Assembly: GCA_964591245.1 (NCBI GenBank)
Contig: CAZPZZ010000171.1
Coordinates: forward strand, 1-7,764
Direction of reading: 5' to 3'
DNA from: CAZPZZ01 sp964591245
Lineage (GTDB): Bacteria; Acidobacteriota; Vicinamibacteria; Vicinamibacterales; UBA8438
Length of the DNA: 7,764 bases
The position numbers and the translations under genes were made by a program. Below the pieces are notes generated by a model. The model made no database searches, had not been told where the DNA came from, and saw only the letters and a list, made by a program, of their open reading frames with translations. How positions within the stretch are numbered: the first letter of the stretch is position 1; every line of letters begins with the position of its first letter. Below, one piece after another: positions 1-6,908 of this stretch.

Positions 1-1516
1 GCGGTCCCCGGGCGAGCTCGACAGGGCCAGTATGAAATACGGGACGAGGGTTCCCGGCGCCGAACGGTTCCATCGCTCGCAATCCTGCAATAACGGCAGG
101 GGTAATCTTCGCAAGGGGTAAAAGGGAGTCTACGCGTAGTCGTGGGGTCAAGTCATCGGGACCGAGTTGTTCATTTGCAAACGAAGTCAGCTGGCGGCGC
201 AGTTCTTTTAGCTCTGACGACTTGATGGTCACGCCGGCGGCATGACGGTGGCCTCCGTATCGCACAAAGAGCGCGGCGCAATGGTCCAGTGCTCCGAGTA
301 GATCAAATCCAGGAATACTACGCCCCGAACCGTACGCCATATCGTCTTCAACGGCCAGGACCAGAGCGGGACGGTGGAAGCGCTCTACGAGTTTTGAGGC
401 GACGATTCCAATGACTCCACGATGCCATTGTTCACCCCACACGACTAGCATGGCGTGAGCTCCGATTCCTGGATCGACCTCCACCTGCTGCCGCGCCGCC
501 GTCACGATTTCAGATTCTTCCTGCTGTCGGCGTAGATTCTCGCTGTCTAGTCGTTCAGCGAGCGTCTTTGCTTCGTTTGCTTGGGTGTTGTCGGATATCA
601 GAAGTAACCGAGTGGCCAGGTCCGGGGTGCTCATCCGGCCCGCCGCGTTGATCCTCGGCGCCAGACGGAAAGCGACGTGAAAGCTTGTCACGCTTTCTCC
701 GAGCAATCCGGTGGCCTCCAGAAGTGCCCGTAATCCGGTAGTGTGCCGCGGCTGAGATAATCGTTCGAGTCCAAGCTTGGCGATGACCCGGTTCTCTCCC
801 CGGAGTGGGACGACGTCTGCGATAGTTCCGATGGCGGCGAGTTTGATGAACCCTGGGAGCCAGTTGGTATTCCCGGTTCGTTCACACAGTGCCTGCACGA
901 CCTTGAGTGCGACACCCACGCCAGCCAGATTCTTGTCAGGGTAGGTGCAATCCGGACGCTTGGGATTGATGACCGCAAGGGCCGGTGGTATTGCAGCATC
1001 GGGCTCATGGTGGTCGGTGATCAGCAGGTCGACACCGAGTTCGTGAGCTCGCACTGCGGCAGCCGCGCTGCGGATGCCGCAGTCAACTGAGACAATCACC
1101 GAGACGCGCTGTTCTGCCAGGCGTTCGATTGCTCCGGGCTCGAGGCCGTATCCATCCCTGATGCGGTCTGGGATGAAGTGGACAACGTCGCAGCCGAGCA
1201 GCTCGAGCACGCGACGAAGAATAACGGTCGAGGTGATTCCGTCGACGTCGTAGTCACCGTGTACGGCGACCCGTTCGCCGCAGTTGATTGCTCGCTGGAG
1301 GCGGTCTACCGCCACGGGGAGATCGGTAAGCAGAAATGGGTCGTGAAGGTGTTCTAGTGCCGGATGAAGAAAGTGCTCTGCTTCGTCCGGAGTGGTAATG
1401 TCTCGCATGACCAGTAGTCGTGCGATTACGGGATCGAGGTCGAGTGCGGCGGTCAGTGTGTCAGCCTGCTGTACGTTCTTATTTTGGTAGTCCCAGATCA
1501 GAGAGGTTACACCCAC
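1..1516 (-). CDS. recJ: Single-stranded-DNA-specific 5'-3' exonuclease RecJ (C-terminus cut by window edge)
   Basis: RecJ degrades single-stranded DNA 5' to 3' in the cytoplasm, in RecF-pathway recombination, mismatch repair and restart of stalled forks. Reading the minus strand gives 505 uninterrupted codons that carry the DHH-family motifs in order: HGDYDVDG at residues 86-93 (Asp88, Asp90, Asp92), VDCG at 144-147, TDHH at 167-170, LAGVGVALK at 197-205, GTIADVVPL at 230-238, APRINAAGRM at 286-295, WHRGVIGIVASKL at 364-376, SGRSIPGFD at 397-405, and the DHHA1 signature GGHRHAAG at 421-428. The metal-binding residues expected of an active enzyme are present. Family members are usually about 570-580 residues, so roughly 65-75 residues, mostly the C-terminal OB-like part, lie beyond position 1. 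The start is GTG at 1516-1514. The frame is closed by TGA at 1531-1529, and the first in-frame ATG is codon 37, too late to include the conserved N-terminus. The gene overlaps the end of dnaE by 10 bp. Identification is very secure; the start is likely. Confidence 0.96.
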   Translation of the reverse strand, partial: MGVTSLIWDYQNKNVQQADTLTAALDLDPVIARLLVMRDITTPDEAEHFLHPALEHLHDPFLLTDLPVAVDRLQRAINCGERVAVHGDYDVDGITSTVILRRVLELLGCDVVHFIPDRIRDGYGLEPGAIERLAEQRVSVIVSVDCGIRSAAAAVRAHELGVDLLITDHHEPDAAIPPALAVINPKRPDCTYPDKNLAGVGVALKVVQALCERTGNTNWLPGFIKLAAIGTIADVVPLRGENRVIAKLGLERLSQPRHTTGLRALLEATGLLGESVTSFHVAFRLAPRINAAGRMSTPDLATRLLLISDNTQANEAKTLAERLDSENLRRQQEESEIVTAARQQVEVDPGIGAHAMLVVWGEQWHRGVIGIVASKLVERFHRPALVLAVEDDMAYGSGRSIPGFDLLGALDHCAALFVRYGGHRHAAGVTIKSSELKELRRQLTSFANEQLGPDDLTPRLRVDSLLPLAKITPAVIAGLRAMEPFGAGNPRPVFHTGPVELARGP

Positions 1517-4500
1517 GAGACGGATCCTTCACCGCAAATCTGTTCGACGGCTTGGGCGAGTTGAGCCGAGGGACGAACACGCATTTCAGTGAGTCGGGCC
1601 TCAACGCGAAGCGGACGGCTGCGGTGGGACAGGTCGAGCTGGAGACGGATCCAGCTTGGGCCCCGATGCACCTGGAATAAGTCTGACAGCGCCTGCAAGG
1701 TTTCGAGATCTTGGTGATCGGCCGCCAATTGTATAGAGAGTGTTCGACCGACCGATCCGTTGAGGCTTTCGATGGGGCGAATGTCCTCAGCGGTCGCTCG
1801 TAGCGTGTCTTCTTGGGCGTCGAGCTTTCCGGAAACAAGGACGAGTCGATCGGCGTCCAAGACTGAGGCCGCACGCTCATAGGTCTTGGGAAATACGACG
1901 ACTTCGAGACTGCCACCTCGATCTTCGAGCGTGAGCACCGCCATAGGTACTCCACGCTTGGTTTTCAGGGGCCGATAGACGCTGATGATGCCGCCAACGA
2001 GAACGTTTGTCGTCCCGGGCGTGAGATCGGAAATCTGGCGTGCACCGGCCGCTTCAAGTTGATCGCGATATCCATCGATTGGGTGACCGCTCAGGTACAG
2101 TCCCAAGGCTTCCTTTTCGGACGCGAGGCGCTCCGCGTCCGACCAGGGAGCAACTTCCCGGACTTGTGTTCCCTCCTCAGGTTGCTCGGTTTGTGGCACC
2201 GTATCGAAGAGCTGAGTTTGCCCTCGCTCCCGATCCCGTTGGATCCGATTTCCATGTTCAATGGCACGGTCAACCAGTCCCAGTAACTGGGGACGTCGGC
2301 GCGCCACAGCACGAGGTCCGACGGAGAGGAGCGAGTCGAGCGCCCCTGCTTTGATGAGGCTCTCAAAAACACGTTTATTGGCGAGGCGGAGGTCCACCTC
2401 TTCGCAAAGGGTAAAGAGTGATTTGAGTGTCCCGGTCTCCTGGCGGTAGCCAAGGATCGACGCGATCGCATTCTCCCCTACGTTTTTGATTGCGGAGAGG
2501 CCGAATCTGACGCCGTCATCGGTTACCTTAAAGCCCGCAGCGCTGGCATTCAGATCAGGAGGGAGGATGGGAATGTTCATGTCCCGGCACTCCCCTAGAT
2601 AGAGAGCCAGCTTGTCCGTGTTCTGGGCCTCGATGGTCAGCAGTGAGGCCATGAAATGTTGGGGGTAATTGGCCTTGAGATATGCGGTCTGGTAGGCGAG
2701 CAACGCATACGCAGTGGAGTGAGATTTATTGAATCCGTAGCCCGCAAAGAATTCCATCAGGTCGAAAATCTTGGTCGCCTGTTTCGTCTTGACTCCGCGA
2801 GCCACGGCGCCATCGATGAAGCGTTCGCGCTGCGCTTGCATCACCGCGGCATTCTTCTTGCCCATCGCTTTACGCAGGAGGTCCGCGTCGCCCATTGTGA
2901 AACCTGCAAGGTCGCTTGCGATGCGCATCACTTGTTCTTGAAAAGCGATGACCCCGTACGTGTCCTTGAGGATTGGTTCCAGCGTCGGCAACTCGTAGCT
3001 GATGTCAACCTTGCCATGTCGTCGTGCAATAAAGTCGTCGACGACGCCGCCGCGTAGTGGACCAGGCCGGTAGAGTGCGTTCAGGGAGATCAGGTCTTCG
3101 AAGCGGTCCGGTTTGGCTTTTCGAAGCGTGTCCCGCATCCCCGAACTTTCGAACTGGAAGATGCCGAGTGTGAGCCCATCACTAAAAAGCTGATAGGTCT
3201 TTGCGTCGTCCATCGGAAAGGCTTCCAGCGCGAGCTGTGTACCTGTTGTCTCGTGAATGTGCGCCACGGCGTCGTGTAGCAGCGTCAGAGTGCTGAGCCC
3301 AAGAAAGTCCATCTTGAGCAGGCCAACCCGCTCAACTTCCTTCATGGCCCACTGCGTCGTGATTTCGTCCTTTTGGCTCTTGTAGACGGGCGCGAATTCT
3401 GTGACGGGTTTTGGCGCGATGACGACGCCGGCAGCATGGACAGAGGCATGACGGGTGATGCCTTCCAGTCGCTGTGCCACCTCGATCAATTCGGACACCT
3501 GTGGGTCTTGACGTTCTAATGATTTTAGATTGGCATTCTCTTCAAGCGCCTTTTCGAGCGTCATGTCCAGAGCCGGAGGGATTTGCTTGGCGACCCGATC
3601 GACGTCGCCGTAGGACATGCCCATGGTGCGACCAACGTCTCGGATGACCGCGCGCGCCTTCATCGTGCCGAAGGTGATGATCTGCGCAACATTGTCTCGG
3701 CCATATTTCCGGGTGACGTAGTCGATTACTTCCCCACGGCGACGTTCGCAGAAATCGATGTCGATGTCTGGAAGGGATACACGTTCGGGGTTAAGAAAAC
3801 GTTCGAAAATCAGATCGAACTGCATGGGGTCGACGTCGGTGATCTGCAGGCAATAGGCCACCAGGCTACCGGCGGCCGATCCGCGACCCGGTCCGACAGG
3901 TATGCCTCGTTCCCTGGCGTACCGGATGAAATCCCAGACAATCAAGAAATATCCGGGATAGCGCATCTTGGCGATGATGTCGATCTCGTAGCTCAAACGT
4001 GTTTCATACTCGGCGATCGTGTGCTTGAGGGTTCCCTGATTGGAGAGTTCCTGAAGAGCGTCGAGTCGTTGCCGGAAGCCTTCTCGCGTCACGTGTTCGA
4101 AGTAGGCATCAAGCGTGAAACCGTCAGGGACATCAAAATTGGGCAGATGGTTTTCGCCGTCGGCAAGTTCGACGTTGCAACGCTCGGCGATCGCGACGGT
4201 GTTCGAGAGGGCCGCTGGCCAGTCTCCGAAGACCGTGAGCATTTCCTCACCGGTTTTCAGGTAGAACTGGTCGCCGTGATAGCGCAGACGGTGTTCGTCA
4301 CTGACGTTCTTGCCAGTCCCGATACAGAGTAGTACGGCGTGTGGGCGGTGGTCACCCTGTTTCAGATAATGGACATCGTTCGTGCAGACGAGTGGTAGTC
4401 CGAGATCGCGGGCGATCGGATGGAGGCCGGTATTCACCGTGCGCTGTTCCTCGATCCCCTGGTACTGCATTTCCAGGAAAAAATTACCGTTGCCCAGGAT

Positions 4501-4998
4501 GTCGTGAAACGTGGCGGCGGCCTCCATGGCCTTCTGGGGTTGCTCGGTACGTAGACCGGTGGCGACTTCGCCCTTGAGACAGCTGCTCAGACCAATGAGG
4601 CCGTCGGCGTGTTGCGCAAGGAGTTCTTTGTCGATACGAGGTTTGTAGTAGAACCCCTCCGTGTAACCGGCCGAGACCAGCTTGATCAGGTTGTGATATC
4701 CGGTCAGGTTTTCCGCGAGCAGCACGAGGTGGTTGTTGGTTTCTCCTGGCGTACCACTTCTGGCATGGCGGCTGCCGTTGGCCACGTAGACCTCACAGCC
4801 AAGAATTGGCTTGACGCCGCGTTTGCGCGCTTCGTCATGGAAAATGACGCTCGAGAAAAGATTGCCGTGCTCTGTGACGGCGAGTGCAGGAGCCCCTGCT
4901 TGTTGTGCGTGGTCGAGAAGTTCCCCGATGCGACAGGCGCCGTCGAGTAACGAGTACTCGGTGTGCAGATGAAGGTGAACGAATTCGCTAGAAGGCAT
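1507..4998 (-). CDS. dnaE: DNA polymerase III alpha subunit, DnaE1 type, with apparently active PHP domain
   Basis: This is the catalytic subunit of the replicative polymerase, acting with the beta clamp and clamp loader. The 1163 residues match the usual DnaE1 length (E. coli 1160). The N-terminal PHP domain (about 6-280) keeps all nine candidate metal ligands: His10, His12, Asp19, His44, Glu69, His90, Cys140, Asp208 and His210. The palm follows with GPGRGSAAGSLVAY (369-382), the catalytic pair Asp411/Asp413 in PDIDIDF, and the third aspartate Asp564 in KMDFLG. The fingers and helix-hairpin-helix region include YGFNKSHSTAYALLAYQ (754-770). QTQLF at 927-931 is a likely internal beta-clamp-binding motif. 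An OB fold spans about 998-1075, followed by a short C-terminal domain that in relatives contacts the clamp loader. The chosen start, ATG at 4998, begins MPSSEFVHLHLHTEYS and lies 4 bp after the guaA stop. An ATG 26 codons further upstream (5076) would run through the conserved end of guaA and add low-complexity Ser/Ala sequence, so it is not used. Confidence 0.98.
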   Translation of the reverse strand: MPSSEFVHLHLHTEYSLLDGACRIGELLDHAQQAGAPALAVTEHGNLFSSVIFHDEARKRGVKPILGCEVYVANGSRHARSGTPGETNNHLVLLAENLTGYHNLIKLVSAGYTEGFYYKPRIDKELLAQHADGLIGLSSCLKGEVATGLRTEQPQKAMEAAATFHDILGNGNFFLEMQYQGIEEQRTVNTGLHPIARDLGLPLVCTNDVHYLKQGDHRPHAVLLCIGTGKNVSDEHRLRYHGDQFYLKTGEEMLTVFGDWPAALSNTVAIAERCNVELADGENHLPNFDVPDGFTLDAYFEHVTREGFRQRLDALQELSNQGTLKHTIAEYETRLSYEIDIIAKMRYPGYFLIVWDFIRYARERGIPVGPGRGSAAGSLVAYCLQITDVDPMQFDLIFERFLNPERVSLPDIDIDFCERRRGEVIDYVTRKYGRDNVAQIITFGTMKARAVIRDVGRTMGMSYGDVDRVAKQIPPALDMTLEKALEENANLKSLERQDPQVSELIEVAQRLEGITRHASVHAAGVVIAPKPVTEFAPVYKSQKDEITTQWAMKEVERVGLLKMDFLGLSTLTLLHDAVAHIHETTGTQLALEAFPMDDAKTYQLFSDGLTLGIFQFESSGMRDTLRKAKPDRFEDLISLNALYRPGPLRGGVVDDFIARRHGKVDISYELPTLEPILKDTYGVIAFQEQVMRIASDLAGFTMGDADLLRKAMGKKNAAVMQAQRERFIDGAVARGVKTKQATKIFDLMEFFAGYGFNKSHSTAYALLAYQTAYLKANYPQHFMASLLTIEAQNTDKLALYLGECRDMNIPILPPDLNASAAGFKVTDDGVRFGLSAIKNVGENAIASILGYRQETGTLKSLFTLCEEVDLRLANKRVFESLIKAGALDSLLSVGPRAVARRRPQLLGLVDRAIEHGNRIQRDRERGQTQLFDTVPQTEQPEEGTQVREVAPWSDAERLASEKEALGLYLSGHPIDGYRDQLEAAGARQISDLTPGTTNVLVGGIISVYRPLKTKRGVPMAVLTLEDRGGSLEVVVFPKTYERAASVLDADRLVLVSGKLDAQEDTLRATAEDIRPIESLNGSVGRTLSIQLAADHQDLETLQALSDLFQVHRGPSWIRLQLDLSHRSRPLRVEARLTEMRVRPSAQLAQAVEQICGEGSVSWV
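1525..1530 (-). promoter_or_regulatory. Ribosome binding site of recJ, inside dnaE
   Basis: On the minus strand GAAGGA (1530-1525) lies 8 nt before the GTG at 1516. This is a good match to the Shine-Dalgarno consensus at a normal distance. It decides the non-ATG start of recJ. It sits within the last codons of dnaE, so ribosomes finishing dnaE would pass over it, which suggests coupled translation. Confidence 0.7.
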
Positions 4999-5002
4999 GG
5001 AG

Positions 5003-6541
5003 CTATTCCCACTCGATCGTCGAAGGGGGCTTGCTGCTGATGTCATAGACGACGCGGTTGACGCCGCGGACTTCATTGACGATCCGAGACGAGATCGCTG
5101 CGAGAAGGTCGCCCGGTATTCGTGCCCAGTCTGCCGTCATCCCGTCCCGACTCTCGACTGCACGCACCGCAATCACATGTTCGTAGGTGCGCTCGTCACC
5201 CATGACGCCAACACTCTGGATAGGCAGTAGTACCGCGAAGGACTGCCATAGTCGTCGGTACCACCCGAAACGTTTGACCTCTTCGGCGACAATCGCATCG
5301 GCTGCACGGAGGATCTTCAGGCGTGGTGACGTTACCTCACCCAATATCCGAACGGCGAGGCCTGGCCCTGGAAACGGTTGCCGCCACACAAACTGATCAT
5401 CGAGTTCTAGCGCTTCGCCAAGACGCCGAACTTCGTCTTTGAACAAAGCGCGCAATGGTTCCACGAGTGCGAAACGGAGCCGATCAGGGAGTCCTCCTAC
5501 ATTATGGTGACTCTTGATGGGCGCCGCCGGTCCGACAACCGAGACGCTCTCGATCACGTCCGGGTACAGGGTGCCCTGTGCGAGAAAGTCAAATGTTCCC
5601 AGACGACTCGCGACTGCTTCAAAGACATCGATGAATACTCCGCCGATGACTTTCCGTTTTTCCTCCGGATCGACGACGCCAGCGAGGGCGGTCAAGAATT
5701 GCTGACTCGCGTCTTCGAAAACGACGTGAAGTCCAAATTGTCCCTCGAATCGCTCACGCACCTGGGCCATTTCGTTGAGTCGGAGCAGTCCATTGTCAAC
5801 GAAGATACAGGTAAGCCGATCGCCAATGGCCCGACTGATGAGCAATGCCGCCACTGTCGAGTCCACTCCCCCGCTCAGGCCGCAGACGACGCGGCCGTTG
5901 CCGACCTCCTCTTGGATCCGCGTGGTCGCGGCATCCAGAAACGAGCTCATTGTCCAGTCACCGCGGCACCCGCAGACCTGGGCCGCAAAACGCCCCAGAA
6001 TATCGGTTCCCTGTTGGGTGTGCGCGACCTCGGGATGGAAAAGCAGTCCATAGAAGCCACGCTCTGGATGTTCCATCGCCGCGATTGGCGCGTTCGCACT
6101 GGTTGCAGAGACGCGAAAACCAGGCGGGGGGGCTGCGATACGGTCGCCGTGACTCGCCCAGACGCGGATGTCTGATGGAAAAGTCTCGAAGAGAGGGCTA
6201 TCGGCTTCTACGGTGACGGTCGCATGCCCGAATTCCCGTTCCGGGGCAGGCTCCACACGGCCGCCCAGAGTTTTCGCCATCAATTGCATCCCATAGCAGA
6301 TGCCGAGAACCGGAAGGCCGAGCTCGAAGATCTCGGCCGAGCAGGTGGGTGATTCCGGATCGGAGACGCTTGCCGGACCGCCGGAGAGGATGAGTCCGGT
6401 GGGCTGGCGGGCACGAAGCTCCGCCGTTGATGTATGAAACGGCAGAATTTCTGTGTAGATGTGTAATTCGCGCAGACGTCTGGCGATGAGTTGTGTGTAC
6501 TGGGAGCCAAAGTCGAGGACGAGTATTGTTTGATGAGCCAC
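5003..6541 (-). CDS. guaA: Glutamine-hydrolysing GMP synthase
   Basis: GuaA converts XMP, ATP and glutamine to GMP in the cytoplasm, the last step of de novo guanine nucleotide synthesis. The 512 residues are near the usual length (E. coli 525). The N-terminal class I glutamine amidotransferase domain (about 4-190) starts with LVLDFGSQYTQLIARR and has the triad Cys82 (in GICYGMQ), His169 and Glu171 (in LLFHPEVAHTQQG). The ATP-pyrophosphatase domain (about 198-390) has the P-loop SGGVDS at 223-228, QGTLYPDVIESVS at 322-334 and IKSHHNVGGLP at 342-352. The C-terminal dimerisation and XMP-binding domain has PFPGPGLAVRILGEV (389-403) and ends with the conserved KPPSTIEWE. The start is GTG at 6541-6539; TGA at 6562-6560 closes the frame upstream, and no better start fits the conserved N-terminus. 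The Shine-Dalgarno sequence is weak: AGGT (6556-6553 plus neighbours) is about 11-12 nt upstream. It is the first gene of the minus-strand block. All catalytic residues are present. Confidence 0.98.
   Translation of the reverse strand: MAHQTILVLDFGSQYTQLIARRLRELHIYTEILPFHTSTAELRARQPTGLILSGGPASVSDPESPTCSAEIFELGLPVLGICYGMQLMAKTLGGRVEPAPEREFGHATVTVEADSPLFETFPSDIRVWASHGDRIAAPPPGFRVSATSANAPIAAMEHPERGFYGLLFHPEVAHTQQGTDILGRFAAQVCGCRGDWTMSSFLDAATTRIQEEVGNGRVVCGLSGGVDSTVAALLISRAIGDRLTCIFVDNGLLRLNEMAQVRERFEGQFGLHVVFEDASQQFLTALAGVVDPEEKRKVIGGVFIDVFEAVASRLGTFDFLAQGTLYPDVIESVSVVGPAAPIKSHHNVGGLPDRLRFALVEPLRALFKDEVRRLGEALELDDQFVWRQPFPGPGLAVRILGEVTSPRLKILRAADAIVAEEVKRFGWYRRLWQSFAVLLPIQSVGVMGDERTYEHVIAVRAVESRDGMTADWARIPGDLLAAISSRIVNEVRGVNRVVYDISSKPPSTIEWE
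5007..5010 (-). promoter_or_regulatory. Weak ribosome binding site of dnaE, overlapping the end of guaA
   Basis: GGGA (5010-5007, minus strand) lies 8 nt before the ATG at 4998, and the guaA stop codon TAG (5005-5003) sits between them. The match to the Shine-Dalgarno consensus is poor. Initiation of dnaE probably depends on ribosomes terminating at guaA. This supports the 4998 start over the 5076 one, but it is an inference from spacing. Confidence 0.4.
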
Positions 6542-6557
6542 GCGCGTTTGTGTACCT

Positions 6558-6573
6558 GGTCAGTCAGTTGACC
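6558..6573. repeat. Inverted repeat GGTCA-N6-TGACC upstream of guaA
   Basis: Two perfect 5 bp arms, GGTCA (6558-6562) and TGACC (6569-6573), flank a 6 bp centre that itself continues the GTCAGTCAGT pattern. The repeat lies 17-32 nt before the guaA GTG. It could be an operator half-site pair, or a small hairpin in the guaA leader next to the ribosome binding region. Arms this short can also arise by chance. Confidence 0.3.
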
Positions 6574-6857
6574 GTGTTGGGCATCGACGTGGATTGCGGG
6601 CCGGCCGCATGACACGCGTCTGCCAAATGTCCGTGAATGACAAGCGACGTAGGTCTGGAGGAGCCATCGCTGAACAGAAAGATCACCTAACGGGGTCCCG
6701 GAATGCCAATCCGCAGAGACACATGACCGCGTATGGGGGAAAGGCCAAGAGTGGATTTGGGAACCGCAGTCTCATGGGTAGCGGCGTCGGTAGGAAGCGC
6801 AGCGCGTTGTCAGGTTCCGACAAGCGGAGACCGGGCACCGGAAGCTCGTATTTTGAT

Positions 6858-6864
6858 TATTATA
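6858..6864. promoter_or_regulatory. Candidate bidirectional -10 element
   Basis: The plus strand reads TATTATA at this site. That gives TATTAT (6858-6863, five of six matches) for the rightward gene, and on the minus strand a perfect TATAAT (6864-6859) towards guaA. It is the only AT-rich island in an otherwise GC-rich gap. Neither direction has a recognisable TTGACA at 16-18 bp: the 17 bp positions are GCACCG rightward and GTACCC leftward. Rightward initiation near 6870 would leave a leader of about 39 nt. The site is plausible but not proven. Confidence 0.35.
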
Positions 6865-6908
6865 GCGTTGAGGATGCTGATGGGTACCACAATATCTTGT
6901 AGTTCTTT

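Larger units (their letters stand above)
6542..6908. other. Divergent intergenic region between guaA and the propeller gene
   Basis: These 367 bp separate two divergent genes and must hold the promoters of both. I see no gene here that I can support. A TTG-initiated frame on the plus strand (6594-6902) is open by length only and is rich in Arg, Lys, Ser and Gly with no Shine-Dalgarno sequence. I found no tRNA, SRP RNA, RNase P or purine riboswitch core, and no strong terminator. What can be pointed to is an AT-rich island at about 6850-6865, a small hairpin (TTGTC at 6808-6812 with GACAA at 6819-6823), and an inverted repeat at 6558-6573. If guaA is transcribed from the AT-rich island, its leader would be about 310 nt, which is long. 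Confidence 0.6.

Noticed and set aside
1479..1955. A 158-codon minus-strand frame across the dnaE-recJ junction.
   Set aside because: It is an alternative frame within dnaE; the real proteins on both sides are unmistakable in the other two minus-strand frames.
3583..4332. A 249-codon plus-strand open frame opposite dnaE.
   Set aside because: It is antisense to the strongly conserved PHP/palm coding region of dnaE; long antisense frames are common in GC-rich genes, and no recognisable protein family appears.
5504..6175. A 223-codon plus-strand open frame opposite guaA.
   Set aside because: It is a shadow of guaA codons, with no family motif and no ribosome binding site worth noting.
6280..6615. 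A 111-codon minus-strand frame starting upstream of guaA and overlapping its first 87 codons.
   Set aside because: It overlaps the conserved GuaA amidotransferase domain in another frame and has no recognisable features.
6639..6826. The 8-mer GACAAGCG present twice (6639-6646 and 6819-6826) in the intergenic region.
   Set aside because: About one repeated 8-mer is expected by chance in a region this long, and the flanks do not match.
6594..6902. A 102-codon TTG-initiated plus-strand frame that fills most of the intergenic gap and is in the same frame as the propeller gene, ending 6 bp before its ATG.
   Set aside because: It has no Shine-Dalgarno sequence, an Arg/Lys/Ser/Gly-rich composition without recognisable domain, and would cover the presumed promoters. 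The propeller signal peptide begins cleanly at 6909, so this is not an N-terminal extension of it either.
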